A DNA stretch of 8,638 nucleotides, taken from contig JBBRFH010000149.1 of assembly GCA_038224615.1 (NCBI GenBank), positions 1-8,638 on the forward strand, given 5' to 3'. Shown here piece by piece: positions 1-6,477 of the stretch (position 1 is its first letter; every line of letters begins with the position of its first letter). The position numbers and the translations under genes are program-made. The DNA comes from JBBRFH01 sp038224615. Lineage in GTDB: Bacteria > Planctomycetota > Phycisphaerae > Tepidisphaerales > Tepidisphaeraceae. The notes under the pieces were generated by a model, which saw nothing but the letters and a program-made list of their open reading frames with translations, was not told the DNA's origin and searched no databases.

Positions 1-1678
1 CCCGGCCAATCGACTGCTTGAGCGGATCCTTGTAGGCGTCGGCGATCTTTTCGCCGGCATCGCCTTTGAGTTGCTTGACGAGCTGCTCGCTCAGCTCCTG
101 CGCGATCGTCGCTTCGAGCGCCTTGCGCACGAGTTCCGCGAATCGCGTGTTTAGTTCGGTGCGCTTACCCTCGAGATGCGCCTTGCTCAGCGAAGGATCG
201 AGCAGCGCGGTCGAGAATGTCTGCACGTCGGGCGTCATGGCATCCTGCACACGCGACCACAGCTCGTTCGCCTGAGTCGGCGTGCGCTTGCCGGAGACGA
301 GCTTGTCAAACTCGCCGCGCAGCGCTTTCCAGATATCCGCCATCGCCGCTTCGACGAGGGGGTCGATCGCCGGCTGCGTGGTCGGCTGCATTTCGTCCTG
401 CATGAACGACGGATCCGCCGACATGCCGTCGGCGCTCATCATGGAGATTTCGGTCGCCCGCAACAACGCATCCTCACGCATCTGTGCGAATGCACTGTCC
501 TGCATGCCATCAAGCCCGCCAACGGTGCGACCTTCCTCGGCGTGCTGGGCCATCGTCTCGACGCGATAGGCGGTGTCGTCTTCCTTGCTCGACAACTTGA
601 GGGCGGCGCGCTTCAGCAGTTCCGCGTCGGTGCTCGCATCCTTCACGACTTCGATGATCCCCTCGCTCATCTTCGGCTGAACGGCGTCGGCGAACGTCTT
701 GGCCTGGGCCACGACCTCCGGCGATTCGACCGCCGTGCCCATGTCCTTGAGCGGAGCCGTGGTCGCCGGGCCGAAGTTACCATTGTCGGCGACGGCGGTG
801 CGGAGAAACTCTTCGATGCGCTTGTTCGTCTCGGCGACGAATTTCTCATTCTGCAGTTTGCGCGCTTCAAGCGTCGGCGCGAACTGCTTGGTCACCGCGT
901 CGGCAAATCGTGCGGCAGCGTGCTCGCCGAATGCGCCGTCAAATGTCGTCTCGGCGAAGGGGTTCAGAATCGTGGTCCGCGCCTGGGCGATGCCATCGAT
1001 GATCGGTTGCATCGTATTGGACGGTGGCGATCCCTTGGCGGGCTTGGCGGCTTTGACGATCTCATTGGCGCTGTCGCGTAGCGGTTTGCCAACGCGGGTG
1101 CCGAGTTGTGTACGGTAGTGGTTCTGCAGCAGCGGAACGAGCTTCTCCTGCACCTGCGCGAGGATGTCGTCCTGCGTCCACTTGACGAGATTCGCGGCCA
1201 GTTGTTTGTTCACGGTCTGCACCAGCTGCCGATTCAGGTCCGCCTGCAGATTGCGGAGGTCCTGCTCGGTGGAACCGGCGTCGCCCATGGCATGAGCGAG
1301 CGAATCAATGGGCTTGTTGAGTTGATCGATCGTCTCGACCCAAAGCTGTTCCTGACGCGGGGCCGCGAGGTCGCGCACGAGCGTGTCGTAGATCGCTCGA
1401 AGCTGACGGGTCACGTCGGCACGCGCCAGCTCGATCGCCTTGTCGCTCGCGTGATCCACCTTCGCGGCGGCGGCCCTTTGCTGCTCGATCTGCAGTCGAG
1501 CCTGCTCGGCCTGCTGCGCCTTCACGCGCTGGTCGTGGATGTACGCAGGAACGCCCCAGCCCAGCCCGATCGCCATGTGCAGCGCGATCGACAGCACAAT
1601 GAAGACGCGCAGCTTGTTGCGCTTCATGAAGGTGGAGGCCGAGTCGGTGCTGCGCGGCGTGGATTGGATGGCGCTCAT
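1..1678 (-). CDS. TonB/TolA-like membrane-anchored helical protein, third gene of the exb operon (3' end outside window)
   Basis: The minus-strand frame stays open from the ATG at 1678 to the window edge: 559 codons with no stop, so the protein is longer than 559 residues. Residues 1-24 are cytoplasmic and basic near the membrane (MKRNKLR at 18-24). Residues 25-46 form one membrane helix containing SIALH (Ser30, His34), which fits the SxxxH motif by which TonB and TolA contact ExbB/ExbD or TolQ/TolR. A Gln/Ala/Arg/Glu-rich probable coiled coil follows (about 48-95), then long helical-looking sequence with few prolines; a short Thr/Pro linker (PTTQPAIDP) lies near residue 435. The gene is downstream of exbB and exbD, where TonB genes often sit. 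The start has a weak GGGGAA five bases upstream. Inferred role: proton-motive-force transducer or periplasm-spanning partner. It lacks the Pro-rich arm of TonB, and its C-terminal domain is not visible, so it may be closer to TolA or a planctomycete-specific protein. Confidence 0.75.
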   Translation of the reverse strand, partial: MSAIQSTPRSTDSASTFMKRNKLRVFIVLSIALHMAIGLGWGVPAYIHDQRVKAQQAEQARLQIEQQRAAAAKVDHASDKAIELARADVTRQLRAIYDTLVRDLAAPRQEQLWVETIDQLNKPIDSLAHAMGDAGSTEQDLRNLQADLNRQLVQTVNKQLAANLVKWTQDDILAQVQEKLVPLLQNHYRTQLGTRVGKPLRDSANEIVKAAKPAKGSPPSNTMQPIIDGIAQARTTILNPFAETTFDGAFGEHAAARFADAVTKQFAPTLEARKLQNEKFVAETNKRIEEFLRTAVADNGNFGPATTAPLKDMGTAVESPEVVAQAKTFADAVQPKMSEGIIEVVKDASTDAELLKRAALKLSSKEDDTAYRVETMAQHAEEGRTVGGLDGMQDSAFAQMREDALLRATEISMMSADGMSADPSFMQDEMQPTTQPAIDPLVEAAMADIWKALRGEFDKLVSGKRTPTQANELWSRVQDAMTPDVQTFSTALLDPSLSKAHLEGKRTELNTRFAELVRKALEATIAQELSEQLVKQLKGDAGEKIADAYKDPLKQSIGR

Positions 1679-1692
1679 CTGTATTCCCCGGG

Positions 1693-1753
1693 GGCACGGG
1701 CGCCTCGCCCGTGCCTGATCGCGTTAGGAGAACACGGGCGAGGCACCCGTGCC
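1693..1753. repeat. Long inverted repeat (hairpin) between exbD and the TonB/TolA-like gene
   Basis: The left arm, 1693-1713, and the right arm, 1733-1753, are reverse complements over 21 bases with one mismatch, separated by 19 bases. The left arm is itself a palindrome: GGCACGGGCG (1693-1702) and CGCCCGTGCC (1706-1715) around CCT. The right arm holds a shorter one, CACGGG and CCCGTG. It fills most of the 80-base gap between the exbD stop (1759) and the start at 1678, ending just before the weak ribosome-binding site. In the operon transcript it would form a very stable stem. Possible roles are attenuation or partial termination, mRNA processing or stabilisation, or simply a copy of a dispersed GC-rich palindromic repeat. 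There is no T-tract, so a classical terminator is unlikely. Confidence 0.85.
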
Positions 1754-1758
1754 ACAAC

Positions 1759-2256
1759 TCAGTGGACCACACTTACCGAAGTCGGCTTGATCGCGTCGTC
1801 GGGTTTGCCCGGATCGACCTGCAGGCTCACCTTCTGGATCCCGGCCGTGCGGACCGCGTTCCAGACCTGGATGATCCGCTCGTAGTCGGCCTTGCGATCG
1901 CCGACGATGACGACGGTCGGCGACTTCTGCGCCGCGACGATGTCGGCGTTGTACTTCTTCAGGTCGATGACGAGGTCGCTGAGCTTGTCGTATTTCAGGT
2001 CCGCGGTTTGCGCTCCGGGCTTGAGCACCAGCCCGTCCTCGGTAACCGTGATCTGGTACGCGTCCTCCAGCATCACCTGCTCGGTCGCCTCGGCGGTCGG
2101 GATATCGACCGGGAAGCCTTCCTTCATCGTGGGCGCTGTGATCATGAAGATCACCAAAAGCACGAGCATCACGTCGACGAGCGGCGTGACGTTGATCTCG
2201 GCGATCCCGCGCCGCCGTTTCCCTTTACCACCCCCGCCGCCAGCTGACATGCCCAT
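1759..2256 (-). CDS. exbD: ExbD/TolR-family biopolymer transport protein
   Basis: A 165-residue protein, slightly longer than typical ExbD (about 140). It has a short Gly/Lys/Arg-rich cytoplasmic N-terminus (residues 4-16), then EINVTPLVDVMLVLLVIFM at 20-38, the signature ExbD membrane helix, with the proton-carrying aspartate at Asp28. The rest is a periplasmic domain with the ExbD pattern of a beta-rich half and a late KSPTVVIVGDRKADYERII stretch (about 110-130). ExbD works in the inner membrane with ExbB as the proton channel that energises TonB-like proteins. The frame is open far upstream, but I chose the ATG at 2256 because AGGA lies eight bases before it (2265-2268) and because it gives normal ExbD length. 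The gene lies 26 bases after exbB and must be cotranscribed with it. TolR is the alternative name; no tolB or pal is visible to decide. Confidence 0.93.
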   Translation of the reverse strand: MGMSAGGGGGKGKRRRGIAEINVTPLVDVMLVLLVIFMITAPTMKEGFPVDIPTAEATEQVMLEDAYQITVTEDGLVLKPGAQTADLKYDKLSDLVIDLKKYNADIVAAQKSPTVVIVGDRKADYERIIQVWNAVRTAGIQKVSLQVDPGKPDDAIKPTSVSVVH

Positions 2257-2264
2257 TGTGTGTT

Positions 2265-2268
2265 TCCT
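2265..2268 (-). promoter_or_regulatory. Ribosome-binding site of exbD
   Basis: AGGA on the minus strand, eight bases before the ATG at 2256. It decides the start: the same frame stays open well into the exbB region, where no comparable site or ExbD-like sequence exists. Confidence 0.6.
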
Positions 2269-2282
2269 AAGATGAAGCAGGT

Positions 2283-3041
2283 TCAGCCAACGTGAACGAA
2301 TGACGGTTCGCTGCGATCCTTGATCGGTGCGGCACCGGGCGAGCCGGGTGCCGGCTCGATGTGGTGCAGCCAGTGGGTCATCCGCTCGATGAACATCTCG
2401 GCCTGCTCCTGCTGCTCGTCCATGCGGGCCATCAGCCAGTTGTAGGCAAAGACTGCGGGGATCGCGACGGCCAGACCAGCGGCGGTCGCGATGAGCGCGG
2501 CGGCGATGCCCGGAGCGACGACGTTGAGGCTGGCCGACTTCGCCTGGCCTAGCATCTGGAAGGTCGCCATGATACCGAGCACCGTACCCAAGAGGCCGAT
2601 GAACGGCGTCGCCGAGGCGATCGACGCGAGGATATCCATCCCGCGGTGCATCCGGCCGAACTCCGTGCGCGTGGCGTGCTGCATTTCCATCGTCATCCGC
2701 TCGTCGGTGCTGCGCGGACCGCGATCGGTGCTGTCCTTGGCGATCTTGTCCGCCGCGTGTACCGCCGCCGCGAAGATCAGCGCCTGCGGACTGGTTCCCA
2801 GGCTCGCCACCCGGTCGGCCAAATCGCGCTTGTGCTCCGCGCGCTCGAACTCGCTGAGGAACGTGACGCTCGAACGCGTCGCACTCCGGAGCGTGCGATA
2901 CTTCCACAGCACAATCGCCCATGAAGCGATCGAGCAGAACGCCAGGAATGCGAGGATGCCGTTTTCTAAGCCGCTGGAAGCCTTGATCGAACTGCTGACG
3001 AGCTCCCAGAATGACCCGGAGGCCAAAACCATATGCACCAT
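2283..3041 (-). CDS. exbB: ExbB/TolQ/MotA-family proton channel protein
   Basis: A 252-residue inner-membrane protein with the three-helix ExbB layout: helix 1 at about 28-48, helix 2 at about 143-163 and helix 3 at about 177-200. Family signatures are TPFIGLLGTVLGIMATF (145-161) and AALIATAAGLAVAIPAVFAY (181-200). These hold Thr153 and Thr186, matching the conserved pore threonines of E. coli ExbB (Thr148 and Thr181). The long loop between helices 1 and 2 is charged and cytoplasmic, as expected. The pentamer of ExbB with ExbD uses proton-motive force to drive a TonB-type protein. The frame is open back to 3368, but the start at 3041 has GAGGAG nine bases upstream (3051-3056), and the longer reading adds 109 residues of non-family sequence. 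It is the first gene of the operon and diverges from the DUF5916 gene. Confidence 0.94.
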   Translation of the reverse strand: MVHMVLASGSFWELVSSSIKASSGLENGILAFLAFCSIASWAIVLWKYRTLRSATRSSVTFLSEFERAEHKRDLADRVASLGTSPQALIFAAAVHAADKIAKDSTDRGPRSTDERMTMEMQHATRTEFGRMHRGMDILASIASATPFIGLLGTVLGIMATFQMLGQAKSASLNVVAPGIAAALIATAAGLAVAIPAVFAYNWLMARMDEQQEQAEMFIERMTHWLHHIEPAPGSPGAAPIKDRSEPSFVHVG

Positions 3042-3336
3042 CGTCGATTGCTCCTCAAACGCAAAGTACAGGCAATACAATCCCTGCGCTGTATACCACC
3101 AACCCGCACATTCGTTGGCAAGCTTTGTACCTCCGGTGCCCACCGAGCGCCCAAAATGCCAGCTCGGCGCTTTGTTGAAGCGCGTGACGCCGTCCGTGAG
3201 TAGCTGTCGACCGTGCTCAGTCAACGACCATGGGATGCAATTGCCGAGGCGTATCGGGTGCGTCAATGTTGCCGATCGCCGGGCGGGTCTTCCCGGATGA
3301 CGCCCGCGGCGCGATCCGCTATGGTTTCCCCCGACT
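3042..3336. promoter_or_regulatory. Divergent intergenic region between exbB and the DUF5916 gene
   Basis: This 295-base stretch lies between two divergent starts and must hold both promoters, but neither is clear. On the minus strand TTGGTG and TGTATT are spaced 17 bases apart about 30-60 bases before exbB, a weak sigma-70-like candidate. Small inverted repeats are present: CGGTG/CACCG (3134-3145, two-base loop) and CCGGG/CCCGG (3279-3296, eight-base loop), the latter about 40 bases before the plus-strand gene. Both are short enough in high-GC DNA to be chance, though either could be an operator. Shared control of exbBD and the outer-membrane protein is an inference from the divergent layout. 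Confidence 0.4.
3051..3056 (-). promoter_or_regulatory. Ribosome-binding site of exbB
   Basis: GAGGAG on the minus strand, nine bases before the ATG at 3041. It is a strong Shine-Dalgarno match and fixes the exbB start against the 109-codon upstream extension. Confidence 0.75.
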
Positions 3337-5529
3337 ATGCGCCACGGATGGATTCTCGCGACACTCATTCTGCTCGTTCACGCCGTTTCGCCCGCGTTCG
3401 GACAATCACACCTGACGACAACTGCGCCGACGCCAACCACGCAGCGCTATACGCCGACCGTTGGCGTCCACCCCACCACCACGCCGCCGATCATCGACGG
3501 GCGACTGGACGACCCGGCGTGGCGCGACGCCGTGGTGATCGACAATTTCCAGCAGATCTCGCCCATCGAAGGCGGCGTGCCCAGCGAGCGCACTGAGCTC
3601 CGCGTCACCTACGACGCTGACAACCTTTACGTCGGCGTCTATTGCTATGACAGCGCCGGCGCTGCAGGCGTGCTCGCCAAGCAGCGCGCCCGCGATGGCG
3701 ACGTCGCCGGCGATGACGTCTTCACCATCACCATCGACCCGTACAACGACCAGCGCAACGGCTACTGGTTCGAGTTCTCGCCCGCCGGCGCAAAGCGCGA
3801 CGCGACGGTGGAGAACGGCAGCGTCGTCCGCATCGAGTGGGACGGCATCTGGTACCTCGCTACGCGCGTCGGTTCCGACGGCTGGTTTGCAGAGGTGGCG
3901 ATTCCGATCAAGACCATCTCGTTCAATCCCGACACCGACACCTGGGGCTTCAACGTCGGCCGAACCATTCGTCGCAAGCAGGAAACCATCCGCTGGGCGG
4001 GCATCAGCCGCGCCAGCGCCGTGCGTAACGTCGGCAACGCCGGGCGGATCAACGGCATCGGTGGTCTGCAGCAGGGCCTCGGGCTGACGGTCCGGCCGTT
4101 CGTGACCGGGTCGTACGAACTCGACGACAACGACATCAACATCAAGCCCGGCTTCGATGTCTTCTACAAGATCACGCCCGGCATCACCGCGGCGCTCACC
4201 GTCAATACCGATTTCGCCGAGGCCGATGTCGACACGCGGCGCGTCAACCTCACGCGCTTCCCGCTCTTTTTTCCAGAGAAGCGCGCGTTCTTCCTACAGG
4301 ATGCGGGGATCTTCAGCTTCGGTGGGGTGAGCCAGTCGCCGCTGCCGTTCTTCTCGCGACGCATCGGCATCGTCAACGGCGAGCAAAAGGACATCCTCGC
4401 CGGTCTTAAGCTCACCGGCCGACAAGGCCGCGCCAACTTCGGCGTGCTCGACGTGCAGATGTATCCCGACGAACAACTCGGCGATAAAAACCTTTCCGTC
4501 GTCCGCGCCACCTACGATGTGCTCGAGCAGTCGAGTGTCGGGATCATCGCGACGCACGGCGATCCTTCCTCGCCCGGCGACAACGGTCTTGTCGGCACCG
4601 ACTTCAACTACCGTCGCGATGCCGCCGATGGGCGCATCTACGAAGGCCATGCCTGGGCGCAGGCCGCGTACAACGATCCAGATTTCGACGACGCTCCGCC
4701 CGGCGCCGCCGGAACCGATGCCGCGTACGGGCTCAACGTCAGCTATCCCAACGACGAATGGTCATGTTCGGCAGGCTGGTCGCAGGTCGGCCCGAACTTC
4801 CGTCCCGCGATGGGATTCGTCCAGCGCAAGGGCGTGAACAACTACAACGCCTACGTGCGGCGCCGATGGAACAACGTCGCCGGGCTTCGCGCAATCAACG
4901 TCTCCACCTCCGGCGACCTCTACACCACGCTCGACCAGGAACTGCAATCCGCCGGCGTCAATCTGCCCGAAGTCTCATTCGAGACGGCGCGAGGCGACGT
5001 GCTAAGTGTCGGCAGCAGCTACAGCCGCGAGAAGTTCGACGTCGACTTCGACATCGCACACGAAGTCACCATCCCCGCCGGCGATTACCCGTTTGTGCGA
5101 GGCTACGCGCAACTGTCCAGCAGCGACGCCCGCCCGATCGCGGTCACAACAAAATTCGCCGGCGGACAGTTCTACGACGGCACGCGCGAGGACTACCTCG
5201 CCACGCTCGAATTCCGTCCCAATGCCTCAATCTTCGGCACGCTCGAAGGCGAGTGGAACGACGTTCACCTCCCCGACGGCGACTTCCTCGTCCGCATCCT
5301 GCGCACGCGGCTGAACGTGCTCTTCTCGCCAGAATTGTCGTGGAACAACAGCGTGCAGTATGACAACCTCAGTGAATCCGGCAGCTTCAACAGCCGCGTC
5401 CGCTGGGAGTTCAAGCCCGGCCAGGAACTGTTCCTCGTCGCCAATCGCGGCTTCAACATCGACGACGGAATCTGGAAAGCAACGGATACGCAACTTACCG
5501 TGAAGTGCGGTCTGACGCTCCGCTTCTGA
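3337..5529 (+). CDS. Secreted CBM9-like plus DUF5916 outer-membrane beta-barrel protein
   Basis: A 730-residue protein. Residues 1-23 are a signal peptide (basic MRHGW, hydrophobic core, SPAFGQ cleavage region). After a Thr/Pro linker comes a carbohydrate-binding-family-9-like domain (about 48-240) opening with IDGRLDDPAW (53-62) and including WFAEVAIPIKTISF (181-194). From about 250 to the end is a DUF5916-type barrel domain; its hallmark is the VNTDFAEADVD then TRFPLFFPEKRAFFLQD stretch (287-320), followed by alternating beta-strand sequence. The chain ends in LTLRF; a terminal Phe is the usual outer-membrane insertion signal. Length is normal for the family. Function is not established; members often sit near polysaccharide or envelope genes. 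No Shine-Dalgarno is seen before the ATG, but this start gives the perfect signal peptide. It is divergent from exbBD, which could energise a partner of it. Confidence 0.9.
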   Translation: MRHGWILATLILLVHAVSPAFGQSHLTTTAPTPTTQRYTPTVGVHPTTTPPIIDGRLDDPAWRDAVVIDNFQQISPIEGGVPSERTELRVTYDADNLYVGVYCYDSAGAAGVLAKQRARDGDVAGDDVFTITIDPYNDQRNGYWFEFSPAGAKRDATVENGSVVRIEWDGIWYLATRVGSDGWFAEVAIPIKTISFNPDTDTWGFNVGRTIRRKQETIRWAGISRASAVRNVGNAGRINGIGGLQQGLGLTVRPFVTGSYELDDNDINIKPGFDVFYKITPGITAALTVNTDFAEADVDTRRVNLTRFPLFFPEKRAFFLQDAGIFSFGGVSQSPLPFFSRRIGIVNGEQKDILAGLKLTGRQGRANFGVLDVQMYPDEQLGDKNLSVVRATYDVLEQSSVGIIATHGDPSSPGDNGLVGTDFNYRRDAADGRIYEGHAWAQAAYNDPDFDDAPPGAAGTDAAYGLNVSYPNDEWSCSAGWSQVGPNFRPAMGFVQRKGVNNYNAYVRRRWNNVAGLRAINVSTSGDLYTTLDQELQSAGVNLPEVSFETARGDVLSVGSSYSREKFDVDFDIAHEVTIPAGDYPFVRGYAQLSSSDARPIAVTTKFAGGQFYDGTREDYLATLEFRPNASIFGTLEGEWNDVHLPDGDFLVRILRTRLNVLFSPELSWNNSVQYDNLSESGSFNSRVRWEFKPGQELFLVANRGFNIDDGIWKATDTQLTVKCGLTLRF

Positions 5530-5829
5530 ACACCACGCCAGATGGCTTACGCGTTCACTTCACGCCACCGAATCGGAGCAAACGCGTCATCGGTCACATG
5601 CCCCAGTCCATCACGCCGTCGCGCTGTGGTGGAAAATGATCCATGGCGAACGACTTGGGCGCGCCCGCGATGTCGGTTGTCGTCAGTCGACGGCCTACCT
5701 GATTCGCTCATCGAGAAGTGGATCGGCCACCGTCCTGACGTCGCGCCCAAGCATGACAACCAACGCCCGCCCGATGAAGCGTACACGCACTATGCGATCG
5801 GCCCGGCGAGAGTACGAAATCGGGCACCG
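5530..5829 (+). other. Gene-poor stretch, possible mobile-element debris
   Basis: No gene is supported here. One plus frame is open from 5542 into the istB remnant, but its first part is Arg/Ser/Pro-rich and does not look like a folded protein. Within it, around 5700-5760, SLIEKWIGHRP followed by VAPKHD loosely resembles the GH...KHY end of tyrosine recombinases, so this may be a decayed integrase tail; the match is weak. No terminator hairpin with a T-tract follows the stop of the DUF5916 gene at 5529. Confidence 0.3.
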
Positions 5830-5994
5830 GCCGAGCGCTACCAGCGGGGCAGCGTGCTGATCACCAGCAACCTGCCGTTCAGCAAATCGGAGTTGATCTT
5901 CAAGGACACCATGACCACGGCGGCGGCCATCGACCGCCTGGTTCATCACAGCCTGATCCTGGAGTTGAACCTGCCGAGCTACCGGGTGGAGCAG
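5830..5994 (+). pseudogene. istB: Remnant of IS21-family ATP-binding protein IstB (C-terminal part)
   Basis: About 55 codons read AERYQRGSVLITSNLPFSKS, then FKDTMTTAAAIDRLVHHSLI and LELNLPSYRVEQ. This is the sensor-1 (ITSNLPF) and later helical region of the AAA+ protein IstB, which helps the IstA transposase of IS21 elements. The N-terminal two thirds, with the Walker A and B motifs, are missing, and upstream sequence does not look like IstB in any plus frame. The homology stops abruptly at about 5994, where another coding fragment begins in a different frame. The element cannot supply IstB function. It lies upstream of an istA fragment, the reverse of the normal istA-istB order. Confidence 0.85.
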
Positions 5995-5995
5995 C

Positions 5996-6201
5996 AAGAG
6001 CTTCATGTGGCGCGACATCGGGATGGGCGAATGGCTGTTCGACTTCGACCATGACGCGGAGGTCAGCGGCCTGGTTCCCGCGATGCCGGCCATGGCGCAG
6101 GATCCGATCGCTGCCCGCGCCAAAGTGACGCAGGCCGGGCGTTTGTGCTGCAGCGGCAGCGGGAAACCATGGCTCTGCCGCCAGAGATGCTGGCAACGTA
6201 A
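5996..6201 (+). pseudogene. Frameshifted C-terminal gene fragment, possibly polysaccharide pyruvyl transferase
   Basis: Directly after the istB remnant a different frame reads KSFMWRDIGMGEWLFDFDHD (5996-6055) and continues to about 6137 as APMAQDP-type helical sequence ending AKVTQA. A one-base loss there would restore the reading RAFVLQRQRETMALPPEMLA, which ends at a TAA at 6199-6201. The two halves join smoothly into one amphipathic helix, so I read this as the last 68 or so residues of one gene with a frameshift. The DIGMGEWLFDFD segment and final helix recall the C-terminus of polysaccharide pyruvyl transferase family proteins, but this is recognition by eye and weak. The 5' part of the gene is lost at the junction with istB. 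Confidence 0.4.
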
Positions 6202-6307
6202 ATGCAACTCACCTCACCCCCCATTGTTCGCAAGCGCAAGTTGATTAAAGTGGCCAGAAGATACACCCGTCACGGCCACCGGGCCAAAGATATGGATTAC
6301 GCCAACC

Positions 6308-6477
6308 ATGCAAACATCGCATCACATTGACGCCGCCGAGTTTGGTTTTCGCCCCGAGGCGACGGGCCTGGAGAACGCCGCCGCCCTGCAACGAGCAGTT
6401 GATAAAGGCGGAACCATCGTCGTCGGTCGGCCGGGCACTTACGCCATGGCGGCAACGGTCTACCTCGGCAGCCACAC
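6308..6477 (+). pseudogene. N-terminal fragment of a pectate-lyase/GH28-like beta-helix protein
   Basis: From the ATG at 6308 the protein reads IDAAEFGFRP, then ENAAALQRAVDKGGTIVV, PGTY and VYLGSHT. This is the standard opening of right-handed parallel beta-helix polysaccharide enzymes (GH28 and pectate-lyase-3-like): a DFGA-type strand, a helix with NxxALQxAhD, the GGTIVVPPGTY turn and a xLxLxSHT coil. After about 57 residues it ends abruptly where IstA sequence begins in another frame, so most of the beta-helix and all catalytic residues are missing. The frame runs on to 6736 but that part is out-of-frame IstA. No signal peptide or clear Shine-Dalgarno is seen. It follows the putative pyruvyl transferase fragment by about 106 bases, which suggests a former polysaccharide locus. 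Confidence 0.65.

Noticed and set aside
176..1081. A 301-codon plus-strand open frame across the TonB/TolA-like gene
   Set aside because: It is antisense to a frame that is open for 559 codons and has a clear membrane helix and start; its own product is His/Arg/Leu-rich with no domain. Long antisense frames are common in high-GC genes.
1733..1751. An intrinsic terminator after exbD
   Set aside because: The stem is strong but no T-tract follows on either strand, and the next gene of the operon starts 80 bases on in the same direction.
1759..2922. A 387-residue reading of exbD extending through exbB
   Set aside because: The extra N-terminal part is out-of-frame exbB; the ATG at 2256 has a ribosome-binding site and gives normal ExbD length.
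2491..3300. A 269-codon plus-strand open frame opposite exbB
   Set aside because: exbB is unmistakable on the other strand; the plus frame has no family features and runs on into the intergenic region.
3042..3368. An N-terminal extension of exbB by 109 residues
   Set aside because: It lacks family similarity and overlaps the divergent gene's start; GAGGAG nine bases before 3041 fixes the start.
5695..6207. A 170-codon minus-strand open frame
   Set aside because: It lies antisense to recognisable istB and the frameshifted fragment; its product has no domain features.
6202..6330. A 42-codon open frame whose ATG directly follows the TAA at 6199-6201 (basic protein with RKRKLIKVARRYTRHGH)
   Set aside because: It overlaps the start of the beta-helix gene fragment in another frame, has no clear ribosome-binding site and lies among pseudogenes; chance is more likely than a real small gene.
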